Below are positions 1-8,460 of a stretch of 64,000 nucleotides of DNA, one piece after another. Made by a program: the position numbers and the translations under genes. Positions within the stretch are counted from its first letter, which is position 1; the number at the start of each line of letters is the position of its first letter. The notes beneath the pieces are model-generated. The model ran no database searches. It had not been told where the DNA came from and saw nothing but the letters and a program-made list of their open reading frames with translations. The stretch lies in the NCBI GenBank assembly GCA_031732795.1, contig JAVMKC010000094.1, positions 1 through 64,000 of the forward strand, in the 5' to 3' direction. Origin of the DNA: Accumulibacter sp031732795 (GTDB lineage: Bacteria; Pseudomonadota; Gammaproteobacteria; Burkholderiales; Rhodocyclaceae).

Positions 1-339
1 CCAGTTTTGGTCTTCCGCATCAGTGTTCAGCCCGGTGGCACTGGTGCTTCAGCACCATCAATTCAATCACAATAAATTGATTTTTATAATTATTTATTCG
101 AAAACCAATTTAACATGACGATACCTTTGCAAACGCTGTGCCATCTTTACGGAAATTGCTGAAATAATTTCCTCGGCGTCCTTCGCTGAATCGGCTCGAT
201 CATTCCGAGAACGTTTACAAGAACGCGTTTGATGCCTCGCGACTTCAAATTCTCACCCAAAGCGCGCTCTGCCGGACCCGAAGCCAACTCGACCCGAAGA
301 CCATTCGTAGTCTGGTGATCGTTTCGGAGCAAGCGCTGA
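1..339. other. Left-edge stretch without a recognised gene
   Basis: No convincing coding sequence. A short hairpin, GGTGC-TTCA-GCACC, lies near 45-58, followed by an AT-rich stretch at about 60-115 that contrasts with the GC-rich surroundings. The open frames on both strands are short and match no family I recognise. The stretch lies beside a possible transposase remnant and may be an insertion scar. Confidence 0.4.
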
Positions 340-516
340 TTCGTCATGACGATACTTCAGTGCGGGTATGGTTTGCGCGGGCTGGCCAAGATCAAGTGCG
401 TCGCGCAGCTGTTCGCGCTGGCGCACAACCTCATCCGCGAGCTGACGCTGACACCGCATGTTTCACCAGGGGCCAAACTCCGTCTGCCGCGAGCACAGCG
501 GCCGGGTGAAGCGTGA
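340..516 (+). pseudogene. Possible C-terminal remnant of an IS transposase
   Basis: One frame reads about 58 residues to a TGA at 514-516, with a segment YGLRGLAKIKCVAQ followed by ALAHNLIR. This resembles the last helix of DDE transposases of the IS5/IS1182 kind, which often end in a 'RGLAK...AHNL' pattern. The frame opens after a stop at 337-339 and has no start codon or catalytic residues, so it could only be a fragment. The family resemblance is from memory. It could equally be a chance frame. Confidence 0.25.
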
Positions 517-855
517 AGAAACAAGGGGAAACCCGATGGATAACTCTATAAATGAGCGCAAGAGCGCCGATAGGCGCGCCGGGATCGAAGCACACGAGTC
601 GAACTCGTCGCTCAGCGGTACGACGTGCCCGCCCGAAGGCGTCGGCAGCTCGGAATCAAAAATTCACGGACTCTGAGTGAAGCCTGTCGGGGTCGGGAGC
701 TTCGAGTGAGGCGAAGCGTATTTGGCGCGTCAGCAACCCGGTTATTCATCCGAGCATTCTGAACAGCGCCGAATTGCGGACGGCTTGGTCAATGCTGCTC
801 TATAGGCTGGCTCTCGCGCAGCCACACTGAGCGAAGACGAAAGCCGCAAGCACGA
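517..855. other. Non-coding stretch before an orphan terminator
   Basis: No supported gene. Short open frames show no family features. It ends at a good rightward terminator (856-880) although no gene precedes it on the + strand, so an unannotated small RNA is possible; I see no strong promoter to support one. Confidence 0.35.
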
Positions 856-880
856 CCCGCCGCCTGGCGGGTTTTTCTTT
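856..880 (+). terminator. Rho-independent terminator with no recognised gene upstream
   Basis: A perfect 7-bp stem ACCCGCC / GGCGGGT (856-862 and 867-873) with the loop GCCT is followed by TTTTCTT. It would stop rightward transcription entering from the left edge or from an unseen small RNA. Confidence 0.75.
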
Positions 881-941
881 GGTGGCGTTGATTCGGATGG
901 CCCGAATCTGTTTACATTTGCTTGCCGAAGCACCAGAAAGC

Positions 942-967
942 AAAAGCCCGACCTTTTGAGCCGGGCT
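942..967 (-). terminator. Terminator of the tRNA-Ala gene
   Basis: Read on the minus strand, AGCCCG (967-962) pairs with CGGGCT (950-945) around an 11-base loop, followed by TTTT and GCTTT. It lies 14 bases past the tRNA 3' end. Confidence 0.7.
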
Positions 968-981
968 AACTGTTTGTTTTG

Positions 982-1054
982 TGGAGACAGGCGGGATCGA
1001 ACCGCCGACCTTCTGATTGCGAACCAGACGCTCTCCCAGCTGAGCTATGCCCCC
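982..1054 (-). tRNA. tRNA-Ala, anticodon CGC
   Basis: The 73 bases fold into a complete cloverleaf. The acceptor GGGGGCA pairs with TGTCTCC and includes the G3-U70 wobble that marks alanine tRNAs. The D arm is GCTC/GAGC. The anticodon stem TCTGG/TCAGA holds the loop TTCGCAA, so the anticodon is CGC, reading GCG codons. The T arm carries GGTTCGATCC. The CCA end is not encoded: after the discriminator A the sequence reads CAAAA. It has its own promoter and terminator, so it is a single-gene unit. Confidence 0.96.
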
Positions 1055-1066
1055 AAAACCGCGGGG

Positions 1067-1095
1067 ATTTTACGTGGCGGCACGAAGTCCGTCAA
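1067..1095 (-). promoter_or_regulatory. Sigma-70 promoter of the tRNA-Ala gene
   Basis: On the minus strand a -35 box TTGACG (1095-1090) is separated by 17 bases from a -10 box TAAAAT (1072-1067). The start would fall 5-8 bases before the mature tRNA 5' end at 1054. The GC-rich stretch after the -10 box fits the discriminator of stable-RNA promoters. Confidence 0.7.
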
Positions 1096-1366
1096 TTACA
1101 GTTTCAGAACGTGAAAGAGGAAGTTAGCAATATCCGATTTTGACAAGCTAGAAACATCACGATGTAATGAAAAGAAGATATCCGGCGTTGGAATAGAGCG
1201 AAATGAACGAGACAATAATTAAGGAAATACTGATTACTTCCGCTGCCCAGTCATGAATTGATCAAAATTCATTAGTTGATATCAAAAAGCAAGCGCAAAC
1301 CAAACGTGTCTACGCTTGCTTCGCTTATCCTGCCTTCTGAAAAACCGGAAGCACCGCCGTAACCGA

Positions 1367-1849
1367 TCACCCACCGATCCGCAGACCGGTTTTCTTGAGA
1401 ATTTTTGTCGAGAACAGCACGTCGTGGGCATACTCCATGCCAAGCAAGTCGGCGATCACCGCCACTTTGTCGAGTACTTCGCCGCGCGAACCACCATGCA
1501 CCATCGCGAACAGGTTGTACGGCCATTCCGGCAGTTGGCGTGGCCGGTGGTAACAATGGGTGACAAATTCGAGAGCGCCGATGCGTTCGCCGAGTTCATC
1601 GACGCGGCGGTCGGGCACGTCCCAGACACTCATGCCATTGGCGGTGTAACCGATGGCATAGTGATTGGGCACGGCGCCGATGCGGCGGATCACACCATCG
1701 GTGAGCATGCGTTGCAGTCGTTCGATGACCTCGGCCGGCGAAATGCCGAGTTGTCCGGCCAGGTGATGATACGGCTGCGCGACCAGCGGCAAGCCCCCCT
1801 GGGTGGCAAGGACCAACCGACGGTCGGTGTCGTCGAATACTTGGTTCAT
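1367..1849 (-). CDS. nirH: NirH, siroheme decarboxylase subunit (heme d1 synthesis)
   Basis: A 160-residue Lrp/AsnC-like protein of the NirD/G/H/L set, which together decarboxylate siroheme to didecarboxysiroheme on the way to heme d1, the cofactor of cytochrome cd1 nitrite reductase. An AsnC-type helix-turn-helix fold fills about residues 1-65. The family segment HCYHRPRQLPEWPYNLFAM follows near residue 97, and the C-terminus LFSTKILKKTGLR is typical of NirH/NirL. These proteins are enzymes despite the DNA-binding fold. It is the last gene of nirF-nirDL-nirG-nirH, 7 bases after nirG. The NirH rather than NirL call rests on gene order and C-terminus. Confidence 0.88.
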   Translation of the reverse strand: MNQVFDDTDRRLVLATQGGLPLVAQPYHHLAGQLGISPAEVIERLQRMLTDGVIRRIGAVPNHYAIGYTANGMSVWDVPDRRVDELGERIGALEFVTHCYHRPRQLPEWPYNLFAMVHGGSRGEVLDKVAVIADLLGMEYAHDVLFSTKILKKTGLRIGG

Positions 1850-1856
1850 GGCTGGT

Positions 1857-2321
1857 TCACCCGCGTACCGTCAGCTTCATTTCGACGAAATACTCTTTGC
1901 GCTTGGGGAAGGCGAACACCGGCAAACCGGTCACCGTTTCGATGCGCCGGATGAGTTCATCGATTGCCCCGGCATTCTCGGTAGCCAGGACGAACCACAT
2001 GTTGAAGGGCGTGCCGCCGGCACTTTCTCGCCGGTAATTGTGCGCCACTTCCGGAAAGGCGTTGACCTGGTCGACGACCCGTTGCCAATCGGCGTCGGCC
2101 ACCTTCATCGCGGCAAGAACGAATGCGCCGCCCATGCGTTCGATCTGGTACATCGGGCCGAACCGGCTGAGCAGACCCCGATCGAGCAGCCGCTGCAAAC
2201 GGTCGAGCAAGGTCGCCTCGTCGATGCCGAGCGCGGTGGCAGCGGCAGCGTACGGACGCTCGACGAGCGGGAAATCGCCTTGCAGACGATCGATGATCGC
2301 ACGGTCGAGAGCGTCGATCAT
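1857..2321 (-). CDS. nirG: NirG, siroheme decarboxylase subunit (heme d1 synthesis)
   Basis: About 154 residues starting MIDALDRAIIDRLQGDFPLV, the usual N-terminus of NirD/NirG proteins. It has the AsnC-like N-terminal domain and the core VAHNYRRESAGGTPFNMWFV, where NirD-type chains carry a similar NYxRE...N-W segment. The frame stays open upstream to 2396, but those extra 25 residues look non-conserved, so the ATG at 2321 is preferred. That leaves about 110 bases after nirDL, longer than other gaps in this operon, so a start up to 2396 remains possible. It works with NirDL and NirH in siroheme decarboxylation. Confidence 0.85.
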   Translation of the reverse strand: MIDALDRAIIDRLQGDFPLVERPYAAAATALGIDEATLLDRLQRLLDRGLLSRFGPMYQIERMGGAFVLAAMKVADADWQRVVDQVNAFPEVAHNYRRESAGGTPFNMWFVLATENAGAIDELIRRIETVTGLPVFAFPKRKEYFVEMKLTVRG

Positions 2322-2432
2322 TTTGTCATTGCATCGGCCAAACCGCCGGGTATTGAAGACGGTTTGCAGACAGTCTCCGAGGCGCGGCAGGACCAAGACA
2401 ATGGAATCATTGCCGACGTGGCACAGCTCGAG

Positions 2433-3410
2433 TCAGGCATAGCGCGCGCCGTTCTGCTTGAAGCGGGTCAGCGAAAAAAGTATCGCATGCGCGAAATCGT
2501 CGAGTTGCAACCGGCAGCGCAAGGCAGCGATCTTGGCTTCGACCTCGGCACGCGCCTGCCCGTGAATCATGCAGAACAGGTTGTACGGCCATTGCGGCAG
2601 GACGCGCGGTCGCTGGTAACACAAGGTGACGCCGTTCTCTCCGGCCAGTTGCTCGCCGATCTCGGCGACCCGTTCATCGGGAATATCCTGCACGAGCATG
2701 GCGTTGGCAGTGTAACCGAGCTCACGATGACGGACGATGACGCCGAAGCGTTTGATGATCCCTTCGGCGCACCAACGGCGGATCCGTTCGATGACATCGT
2801 TTTCGTCGCAGCCGACCCGGCTGGCGAGCACCGCGAAGGGCCGGATGAACAGCGGCAGTCCTTCCTGCAAGACCACCACCAAACGTCGTTCGAGTTCGTC
2901 GAGCGGTTGCGGGGGGACGAACGCCCGTCGCTTGGCCAAGGTCTTCGGCGCTGTTATGCGGCCGTCGAGGGCAAAACCGAGATCGATGTGAAATTCGTGC
3001 AACAAGGGCAGCAGCAGCAACGGCAACCCGGTTTCGTGCTCGATGGCGTCCAGCGTCGCTTGCAGCCGGCCTTCCGAACCGGCGGTGACGACAAACCACA
3101 GGTTGTAGGCATGTTCCCGCTCGTAGTTATGGTTGACCTCTGGAAAGCGATTGACGATCGCCGCCACCTCGGCCAGTCTTTCCGGCGGCACGGCGATCGC
3201 CACCAGCATGCTGGCGCCGATCCGTTTGGGAGCGAATACGGCACCGACACGGGCGATCTTGCCTTCGCGCCGCAAGGCGTCGAGCAGATTGAGCACCACC
3301 CGTTCGGGAACGCCGAGGCGGCAGGCGATTTCGGCAAACGGCGCCGGCAATAATGGGAAATCGCGCTGAAAGTCGTTCAGCAACTGAAAATCGAGAGTCT
3401 GCTCGCTCAT
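2433..3410 (-). CDS. nirDL: NirDL fusion, siroheme decarboxylase (heme d1 synthesis)
   Basis: A 325-residue natural fusion of two AsnC-like siroheme decarboxylase chains. The NirD-like half (about 1-155) has HNYEREHAYNLWFV; the NirL-like half (about 165-325) has CYQRPRVLPQWPYNLFCMIH and ends in LFSLTRFKQNG. Such fusions are known in several denitrifiers. The ATG at 3410 lies 5 bases after the nirF stop. An in-frame TTG at 3419 overlaps that stop and is an alternative start. It belongs to the leftward nirF-nirDL-nirG-nirH operon. Confidence 0.9.
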   Translation of the reverse strand: MSEQTLDFQLLNDFQRDFPLLPAPFAEIACRLGVPERVVLNLLDALRREGKIARVGAVFAPKRIGASMLVAIAVPPERLAEVAAIVNRFPEVNHNYEREHAYNLWFVVTAGSEGRLQATLDAIEHETGLPLLLLPLLHEFHIDLGFALDGRITAPKTLAKRRAFVPPQPLDELERRLVVVLQEGLPLFIRPFAVLASRVGCDENDVIERIRRWCAEGIIKRFGVIVRHRELGYTANAMLVQDIPDERVAEIGEQLAGENGVTLCYQRPRVLPQWPYNLFCMIHGQARAEVEAKIAALRCRLQLDDFAHAILFSLTRFKQNGARYA

Positions 3411-3415
3411 GGCGT

Positions 3416-4582
3416 TCAAAAGCCGGTCCGCTGAGCGCGACTGGTGAAGAAAATGCCGCTGGGCGCTTCGACCGGTAACTCACCCAGCAGATTGAAGGTG
3501 GCGGTATCGTAAATCAGCACCTTGTTGTCGTCGCGCGCCGAAATCCATACCTCCTCGCCACGCGGGGTGAATTCCATGTGCAGCACCGCCCGGCCCGGTT
3601 GCAAGGTCTTGACCACCTGGCCGTTGAGGGTATCTACGACTTGTACCCAACCATTGTCCGGAAAAGCGAAATTGACCCACACCTGCCGACCGTCGGGGCG
3701 CGCCATCACGAACACCGGTTGTCCCTTGACCGGAATACGACCGACTTCCCGCCAATCGCTGCCGGAAACGACCAGCACTTCGTGACGGCCAATTGCCGGC
3801 AGATAGGCATTTCCCTGGGCCATCGACCAGCCGCGCAAATGCGGCATCTTGAACACCGGCAGCTTTTCTTCGCCGCGTCCGTAGCCCTGCAGGATCCGCC
3901 GGCTACCGAGCTGCGGCTGCCAGGTATCGAGCCAGGCGATGCCATCCTCGCCGAACAGCCCGGCCAGATAGTGACGCCCATCGGGGGTAACCAGACCGTC
4001 ATACGGTTGACGGCCGGCGGCAAAACGCTGCGTTTTCGGGTGGCGAGGATCGGAAAAATCGCTGAGCCAGATTTCACCGCCTTCAAACAAGGCGTAAGCG
4101 AAGCGCTGACCCGGCAGATCGGCGAGGCCGACGACCTTGGCAAACTGTCCCGGTGCATATTCGGCGCTGACATCGGCGAGCGGTTCGAGTGTATCGGCAT
4201 CGAAGGCGCGAATGCCGCCGGGAGTGTAATTCTGGGCGACGACGATCCGTCCGTTTTGCGAGATCGCGCCGCCGATGGCGTTGCCGGATTGCAAAACACG
4301 CTTGACCAGCCGCGCCTCGAGCAGATCGACCTTGCTCAGTCCGCCATCACGGCCAAAAACATAGGCGTAGCGGCCGTCACGGGAATAGACCACCGAGGCG
4401 TGCGACAAGTCGCCTAAGCCGGCGACACGGGCGTAGGCCACATGGCGGCTGGTGTCGATCAGGGTGACCTGGCCGGTACTGCGTTCGATGATCAGTCCGA
4501 GGTCGCCGGTGCCGCGCAAAGACGGTCCGGCGCAAGCGCCGAGAAACAGCACCGCCAGCCCGGCGAGAAGTTTGTAGATCAT
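3416..4582 (-). CDS. nirF: NirF, dihydro-heme d1 dehydrogenase lipoprotein
   Basis: A 388-residue protein that begins with a lipoprotein signal, MIYKLLAGLAVLFLGAC, whose Cys is the likely lipid-anchored residue. The rest is a repetitive beta-propeller with blades such as YSRDGRYAYVFGRDGG and FTPRGEEVWISARDDNK, typical of NirF and the cytochrome cd1 d1-domain. NirF carries out the last dehydrogenation of dihydro-heme d1 in the periplasm. It is the first gene of the operon. The frame is open up to 4624, but the ATG at 4582 gives the proper signal peptide. No clear FNR/DNR site was found upstream. Confidence 0.92.
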   Translation of the reverse strand: MIYKLLAGLAVLFLGACAGPSLRGTGDLGLIIERSTGQVTLIDTSRHVAYARVAGLGDLSHASVVYSRDGRYAYVFGRDGGLSKVDLLEARLVKRVLQSGNAIGGAISQNGRIVVAQNYTPGGIRAFDADTLEPLADVSAEYAPGQFAKVVGLADLPGQRFAYALFEGGEIWLSDFSDPRHPKTQRFAAGRQPYDGLVTPDGRHYLAGLFGEDGIAWLDTWQPQLGSRRILQGYGRGEEKLPVFKMPHLRGWSMAQGNAYLPAIGRHEVLVVSGSDWREVGRIPVKGQPVFVMARPDGRQVWVNFAFPDNGWVQVVDTLNGQVVKTLQPGRAVLHMEFTPRGEEVWISARDDNKVLIYDTATFNLLGELPVEAPSGIFFTSRAQRTGF

Positions 4583-4597
4583 CCCGATGACTCCATC

Positions 4598-4619
4598 AAA
4601 AAACGACCGGCAAGCCGGC
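4598..4619 (-). terminator. Weak terminator-like hairpin before nirF
   Basis: On the minus strand CCGG-CTTG-CCGG is followed by TCGTTTTTT. It lies 100 bases after the end of the HDOD gene and 16 bases before the nirF start, so it could end that transcript. The stem is only 4-5 bp, and it would also sit in the nirF leader. Confidence 0.3.
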
Positions 4620-4717
4620 ACCAACCGGTCAGCAATCAGACCGGTGCGGCAGATCCCCGCACTGCGGATACCGGTCGCCAGGCGGCACGCTCCCGACCCT
4701 CTACGGGAGGCCGTCGA

Positions 4718-5893
4718 TCAAAGCTCGATTGTTTCAGCGAACGCCAAAGCCTGCAACTGGGCACGGTTGAAACGTTCGGCGGTCAGGCCGAGCATCGCCG
4801 CCTGATCGGCGATCGCCACGCCATCGTTCTTCTCGCTGGCACGGACCAGATCGAGAAAAGGCTGATAGCGACCGCCATTGCCGAGCAGGGCGTCAACGAT
4901 CGTCTCCGGCAGAGCCATCGTCTCGACGACCTTGTCAATGGCCACGCCGAACAGCGCGTCGAGCAGTGAAAAAGCGCCGGTGAGAAACAGGTTATCGGTT
5001 TCGGCGCGATCGACCAATCCTTCGGCGAGCAGTTCCATCAACCGTCCCCGAACCAGCGCGGTGTACATCATCGCCGGGGCCATCGGTGCTTTGCTGGCCG
5101 TCGCCAGCAGCAACGACAACCAGCGGTTCAGTTTTTCGTAGCCCAGCAGAGTCACAGCATGACGAAACGACTGGACTTCACAGCTCAATCCCATGCCAGC
5201 CGAATTGATATAACGCAGCAGTTTGTACGAGATCGCCACATCCTGTTTGAGCGCGGCCTCGATTTCGCGAATTTCGGCATTGTTGCGCACCAGATTCATC
5301 AGATGAATGAGGCTGGCCTGTCCCGGATTGAGCGTCTTCGCCGGTGTCGGCCCGGGAACGGTGAAGAACCAACTGGCGGCAGCGGCCAGGCCACCGTCCA
5401 TGCAGGCATAGAAATCATCGGTCTGATCGATGTTGAAAGCGACGCCGATGCCGTGGCTGCGGGTCCGGGCGGCAAGCAGCTTGATCTGCGGCAAAGCCAA
5501 GGTTTGCCGGTCGAAGCCGATGAATCGAAACGGTAGACCGAGAGCGAACGCATGTGCCGCGGCACGATCGAAGAGCAGGCATACCGCCGGTTGCCAATCG
5601 CGCAACGCTTCGACCAGATCAGCGCCGTTATCGTTGACCAGATCGTCGCCGCGCACTTCAAAGGTGACATTTTCCGGGGTACCCCATTCGAGCAGCGTTG
5701 CTCCGCAGGCACGTTCACCGCAAGCGATGAAGACCGGCTTTTCCCCTTGTGGCCACGCATCGACAACGGTATCCAAAGCACGGGCGGCATCGGAGAGATT
5801 GGCGTCATCACTGAAATGGAGTTGCAGGCGAGTGGCGATGATCCGACTTTGGCGATTGACCAACGGTTGTCGGGAAATGAAGACATCTGACAT
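4718..5893 (-). CDS. HDOD protein with a degenerate EAL domain (YuxH-like)
   Basis: 391 residues with two parts. Residues 1-195 resemble an EAL fold but lack the EAL motif and metal-binding residues, so cyclic-di-GMP hydrolysis is unlikely. Residues about 195-391 form an HDOD domain, with the core KQDVAISYKLLRYINSAG followed by the RHAVTLLGY segment. This COG3434-type pairing is known from signalling proteins such as CdgJ that influence motility and attachment through protein contacts. It reads leftward between a reductase and nirF, 27 bases after the reductase stop, so the two may be co-transcribed. Confidence 0.82.
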   Translation of the reverse strand: MSDVFISRQPLVNRQSRIIATRLQLHFSDDANLSDAARALDTVVDAWPQGEKPVFIACGERACGATLLEWGTPENVTFEVRGDDLVNDNGADLVEALRDWQPAVCLLFDRAAAHAFALGLPFRFIGFDRQTLALPQIKLLAARTRSHGIGVAFNIDQTDDFYACMDGGLAAAASWFFTVPGPTPAKTLNPGQASLIHLMNLVRNNAEIREIEAALKQDVAISYKLLRYINSAGMGLSCEVQSFRHAVTLLGYEKLNRWLSLLLATASKAPMAPAMMYTALVRGRLMELLAEGLVDRAETDNLFLTGAFSLLDALFGVAIDKVVETMALPETIVDALLGNGGRYQPFLDLVRASEKNDGVAIADQAAMLGLTAERFNRAQLQALAFAETIEL

Positions 5894-5920
5894 ACGTATC
5901 GAACCTTGCAGTTAGGAATT

Positions 5921-6937
5921 CTAAGGGTCGTCGGCAAAATCGAAGGCATCGGCAAAAAATTCCTCGACCGGTAGACGACCCCGAGCGATGAAATCCCTTC
6001 TGGCGACCTCGATCATCGCCGGTGCACCACAAACATAGACCTGATTGCCCGATAAATCCGGACAATCGGCCAGTACCGCCTCATGCACCAGGCCGCGGCG
6101 GCCACACCACCGCTCTGCGTCAGGAGAGTCGGACAGCACTGGCGTAAACCTCATGTTAGTGTGGTCGATGGCCCATTGCTCGGCAAGTTGGCCCAAGTAC
6201 AGCCCGGCGACGTCGCGGGCGCCCCAGAACAAGTGCAGCGGCCGTCGACTGCCACGAGCGATGCTTTCTTCGATGATGGCTTTGATCGGTGCGAATCCGG
6301 TACCGCCGGCGACCAGCAGCGCCGGCTTTTCCGAATCCTGACGCAGGAAAAATCTGCCCAAAGGACCGCGTAGACGAAGAATGTCGCGTTCCTTCATCGC
6401 TTCGAAGACGTGTCCGGTAAACCGTCCGCCAGCGATGCGGCGGATATGCAGTTCCAATATTCCGTCACCGCGCGGCCGGCTGGCCAACGAAAAAGCCCGA
6501 CGACGACCTTCGGGGAGCAGAATATCCACGTATTGACCGGCAACGAAAGACCAGCCGGGTGCCGAAATTTTCAACTCGACGATCATCACGTCGGGCGCCA
6601 CCCGGTGCAAGCGGTGCACGCGTGCCGGAAACGTCGTCGGCGGTGGACCAACCCGCCGAACCACCTGCGGACAGTCGAGCACCAGATCACTGCGCGCCCG
6701 GGCGCAGCAGAGCAGAATCGTCGACGGTGCCGGTACGGCTTCGTCGAGCAAGGCGGTCGGCGGCTTCAGATAATCGATTTCGCCATCGAGAAGCGTGGCG
6801 CGACAACTGCCACAACGACCAGAGCGACAGTCGTACGGCAGGCCGAATCCTTGGCGCAAGGCCGCATCAAGGACGGTTTCGTCCGCTGCGACCTGGATTC
6901 GTTGCTTGCCCGGTTCAAAGGTGACCTGGAAACCCAT
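5921..6937 (-). CDS. 2Fe-2S/FAD/NAD(P)H oxidoreductase, AscD-like
   Basis: A 338-residue ferredoxin reductase-type electron transfer protein. Residues 1-90 form a plant-type 2Fe-2S domain with Cys37, Cys42, Cys45 (DCRSGRCGSC) and Cys77 or Cys78. Residues 100-200 form the FAD barrel with RRAFSLASRP. Residues 205-338 bind NAD(P)H, with LLVAGGTGFAP and YVCGAPAMI. Databases often name such proteins CDP-6-deoxy-delta-3,4-glucoseen reductase, but no deoxysugar genes are nearby. A role as a general reductase, perhaps for an oxygenase, is more likely; the true partner is unknown. It is divergent from the epimerase gene, with only 38 bases between. Confidence 0.85.
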   Translation of the reverse strand: MGFQVTFEPGKQRIQVAADETVLDAALRQGFGLPYDCRSGRCGSCRATLLDGEIDYLKPPTALLDEAVPAPSTILLCCARARSDLVLDCPQVVRRVGPPPTTFPARVHRLHRVAPDVMIVELKISAPGWSFVAGQYVDILLPEGRRRAFSLASRPRGDGILELHIRRIAGGRFTGHVFEAMKERDILRLRGPLGRFFLRQDSEKPALLVAGGTGFAPIKAIIEESIARGSRRPLHLFWGARDVAGLYLGQLAEQWAIDHTNMRFTPVLSDSPDAERWCGRRGLVHEAVLADCPDLSGNQVYVCGAPAMIEVARRDFIARGRLPVEEFFADAFDFADDP

Positions 6938-6975
6938 GCGCCCTCCCTGCAGCCCGATTCCGGTAAAATCGCGCG

Positions 6976-7875
6976 GTGCAAAATCTATTGATTGTCGGAT
7001 GCGGAGACATCGCTCAGCGGCTGCTGCCGCGGCTTCGCCGTCGTTACCGCGTGTTTGCCCTGCTGCGTGATTCTGGACAGAGTGCTTTCTGGCGTGAGAA
7101 CGGTGCCGTACCGATCGTCGCCGACCTCGACCGGCCAGCCAGCCTCAGGCGGATCATCGGTCTGGCGCAACTGGTCGTTCATCTGGCACCGCCACCCGAA
7201 GCCAAAATCCGGCCGTCCGACTCCAGCGACCCGCGGACGCGGCAGTTGCTGGCGGCGCTGGCTCGACAGGCCAGTCTACCACGGCGCATCGTCTATATCA
7301 GTACCAGCGGCGTTTATGGCGATTGTCATGGCGAATCCATCGATGAAACGCGCCCCCCCTGCCCCTCCACGGTGCGAGCCTCGCGGCGGGCAGACGCTGA
7401 ACGTCAATTGCGCGCTTTTGGTCAGCACGGCGTGGTAGTCAGCATCCTGCGGGCACCAGGAATCTACGCCGCCAATCGCCTGCCGATCGAGCGCTTGCGC
7501 CAGGGTCTGCCGGTGTTGCGCGCCGAGGAGGATGTGTTTACCAATCACATCCATGCCGACGATCTGGCGAATCTGGCGCTGGCCGCGCTGCGTCATGGCC
7601 GCGCCAATCGCACATACAATGCCAGCGACGATTCGCAAATCGCCATGGGTGACTATTTCGATCTGATTGCCGATCGTTTCGGTTTGCCGCGTCCGCCGCG
7701 GCTGACGCGGCAGGAGGTGCAGGCCAGTGTTTCTTCCCGCCAGTGGTCGTTCATGAACGAATCACGACGCTTGCGAAATCATCGGCTCAAAGACGAATTG
7801 CGCGTCCGCTTGCGCTACCCGCACGTCCGCGACGGAATCGAAGCCGCGTGGCAGGAGACCATGAAACGATGTTGA
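6976..7875 (+). CDS. NAD-dependent epimerase/dehydratase family protein (YeeZ-like)
   Basis: A 299-residue atypical short-chain dehydrogenase. The N-terminal LLIVGCGDIAQRLL is a Rossmann dinucleotide site of GxGxxx type. A segment YISTSGVYGDC sits where the catalytic region lies, but the usual YxxxK pair is not evident, as in other YeeZ-like proteins. The substrate is not known. The start is a GTG at 6976. The gene overlaps hemJ by 7 bases, so the two are translationally coupled. Confidence 0.8.
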   Translation: MQNLLIVGCGDIAQRLLPRLRRRYRVFALLRDSGQSAFWRENGAVPIVADLDRPASLRRIIGLAQLVVHLAPPPEAKIRPSDSSDPRTRQLLAALARQASLPRRIVYISTSGVYGDCHGESIDETRPPCPSTVRASRRADAERQLRAFGQHGVVVSILRAPGIYAANRLPIERLRQGLPVLRAEEDVFTNHIHADDLANLALAALRHGRANRTYNASDDSQIAMGDYFDLIADRFGLPRPPRLTRQEVQASVSSRQWSFMNESRRLRNHRLKDELRVRLRYPHVRDGIEAAWQETMKRC

Positions 7876-8285
7876 TCGTCAAAATCTTGCATTTGTGGAT
7901 GGTCGTCAGTTGGTTCGCCGGGCTGTTCTACCTGCCGCGTATTTTCGTGAACCTGGCGATGGTACCGGCAGACAGCGTCGCCGAACGCGAACGTCTGCTG
8001 CTGATGGCCGGCAAACTCTACCGTTTCATGACCCCGCTCGGCGTGCTGACGGTCGTTTTCGGGTTGTGGTTGTGGTTCGGTTTTGGCTTTGCCGGCGGCT
8101 GGCTGCATCTCAAGACCGCGCTGGTAGTGGTGCTGCTCGGCTACCATTTTTTTTGCGGGCGACTGCTGCGCGACTTCGTCGCCGGTCGTAACCGGCGTAG
8201 TCACATCTGGTTCCGCTGGTTCAACGAACTGCCAGTGCTGATCTTGCTGGCGGTCACCTATCTGGCCGTTGTCAAACCTTTCTAG
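7869..8285 (+). CDS. hemJ: HemJ, protoporphyrinogen IX oxidase
   Basis: A 138-residue membrane protein with four hydrophobic segments. The N-terminal HLWMVVSWFAGLFYLPRIFV is the HemJ signature, including His8, which in this family is needed for heme binding and activity. The WLHLKTALVVVLL segment carries the conserved Lys of the third helix. HemJ oxidises protoporphyrinogen IX to protoporphyrin IX in bacteria lacking HemG or HemY. The ATG at 7869 overlaps the epimerase stop. The nearby heme d1 genes are a separate unit. Confidence 0.9.
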   Translation: MLIVKILHLWMVVSWFAGLFYLPRIFVNLAMVPADSVAERERLLLMAGKLYRFMTPLGVLTVVFGLWLWFGFGFAGGWLHLKTALVVVLLGYHFFCGRLLRDFVAGRNRRSHIWFRWFNELPVLILLAVTYLAVVKPF

Positions 8286-8460
8286 CCGCCCGTCGAAGCC
8301 GGTGGGTTGCTTGCAAGACGCGGGAACAGGCATGGTTTTCACCGGTTCAACGCGCGCCGTTGGCGTGTTTCGCCAGAAAACCCGCTCAAAATAGCCTGTC
8401 CCACGCCTTGCCACCGACCGGATCGATATCGACGGACGGCTCATCCTTCAGGAGATTGTG

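Noticed and set aside
4583..4717. FNR/DNR box (TTGAT-N4-ATCAA) upstream of nirF
   Set aside because: Only half-sites such as TTGAT occur; no second half at the right spacing.
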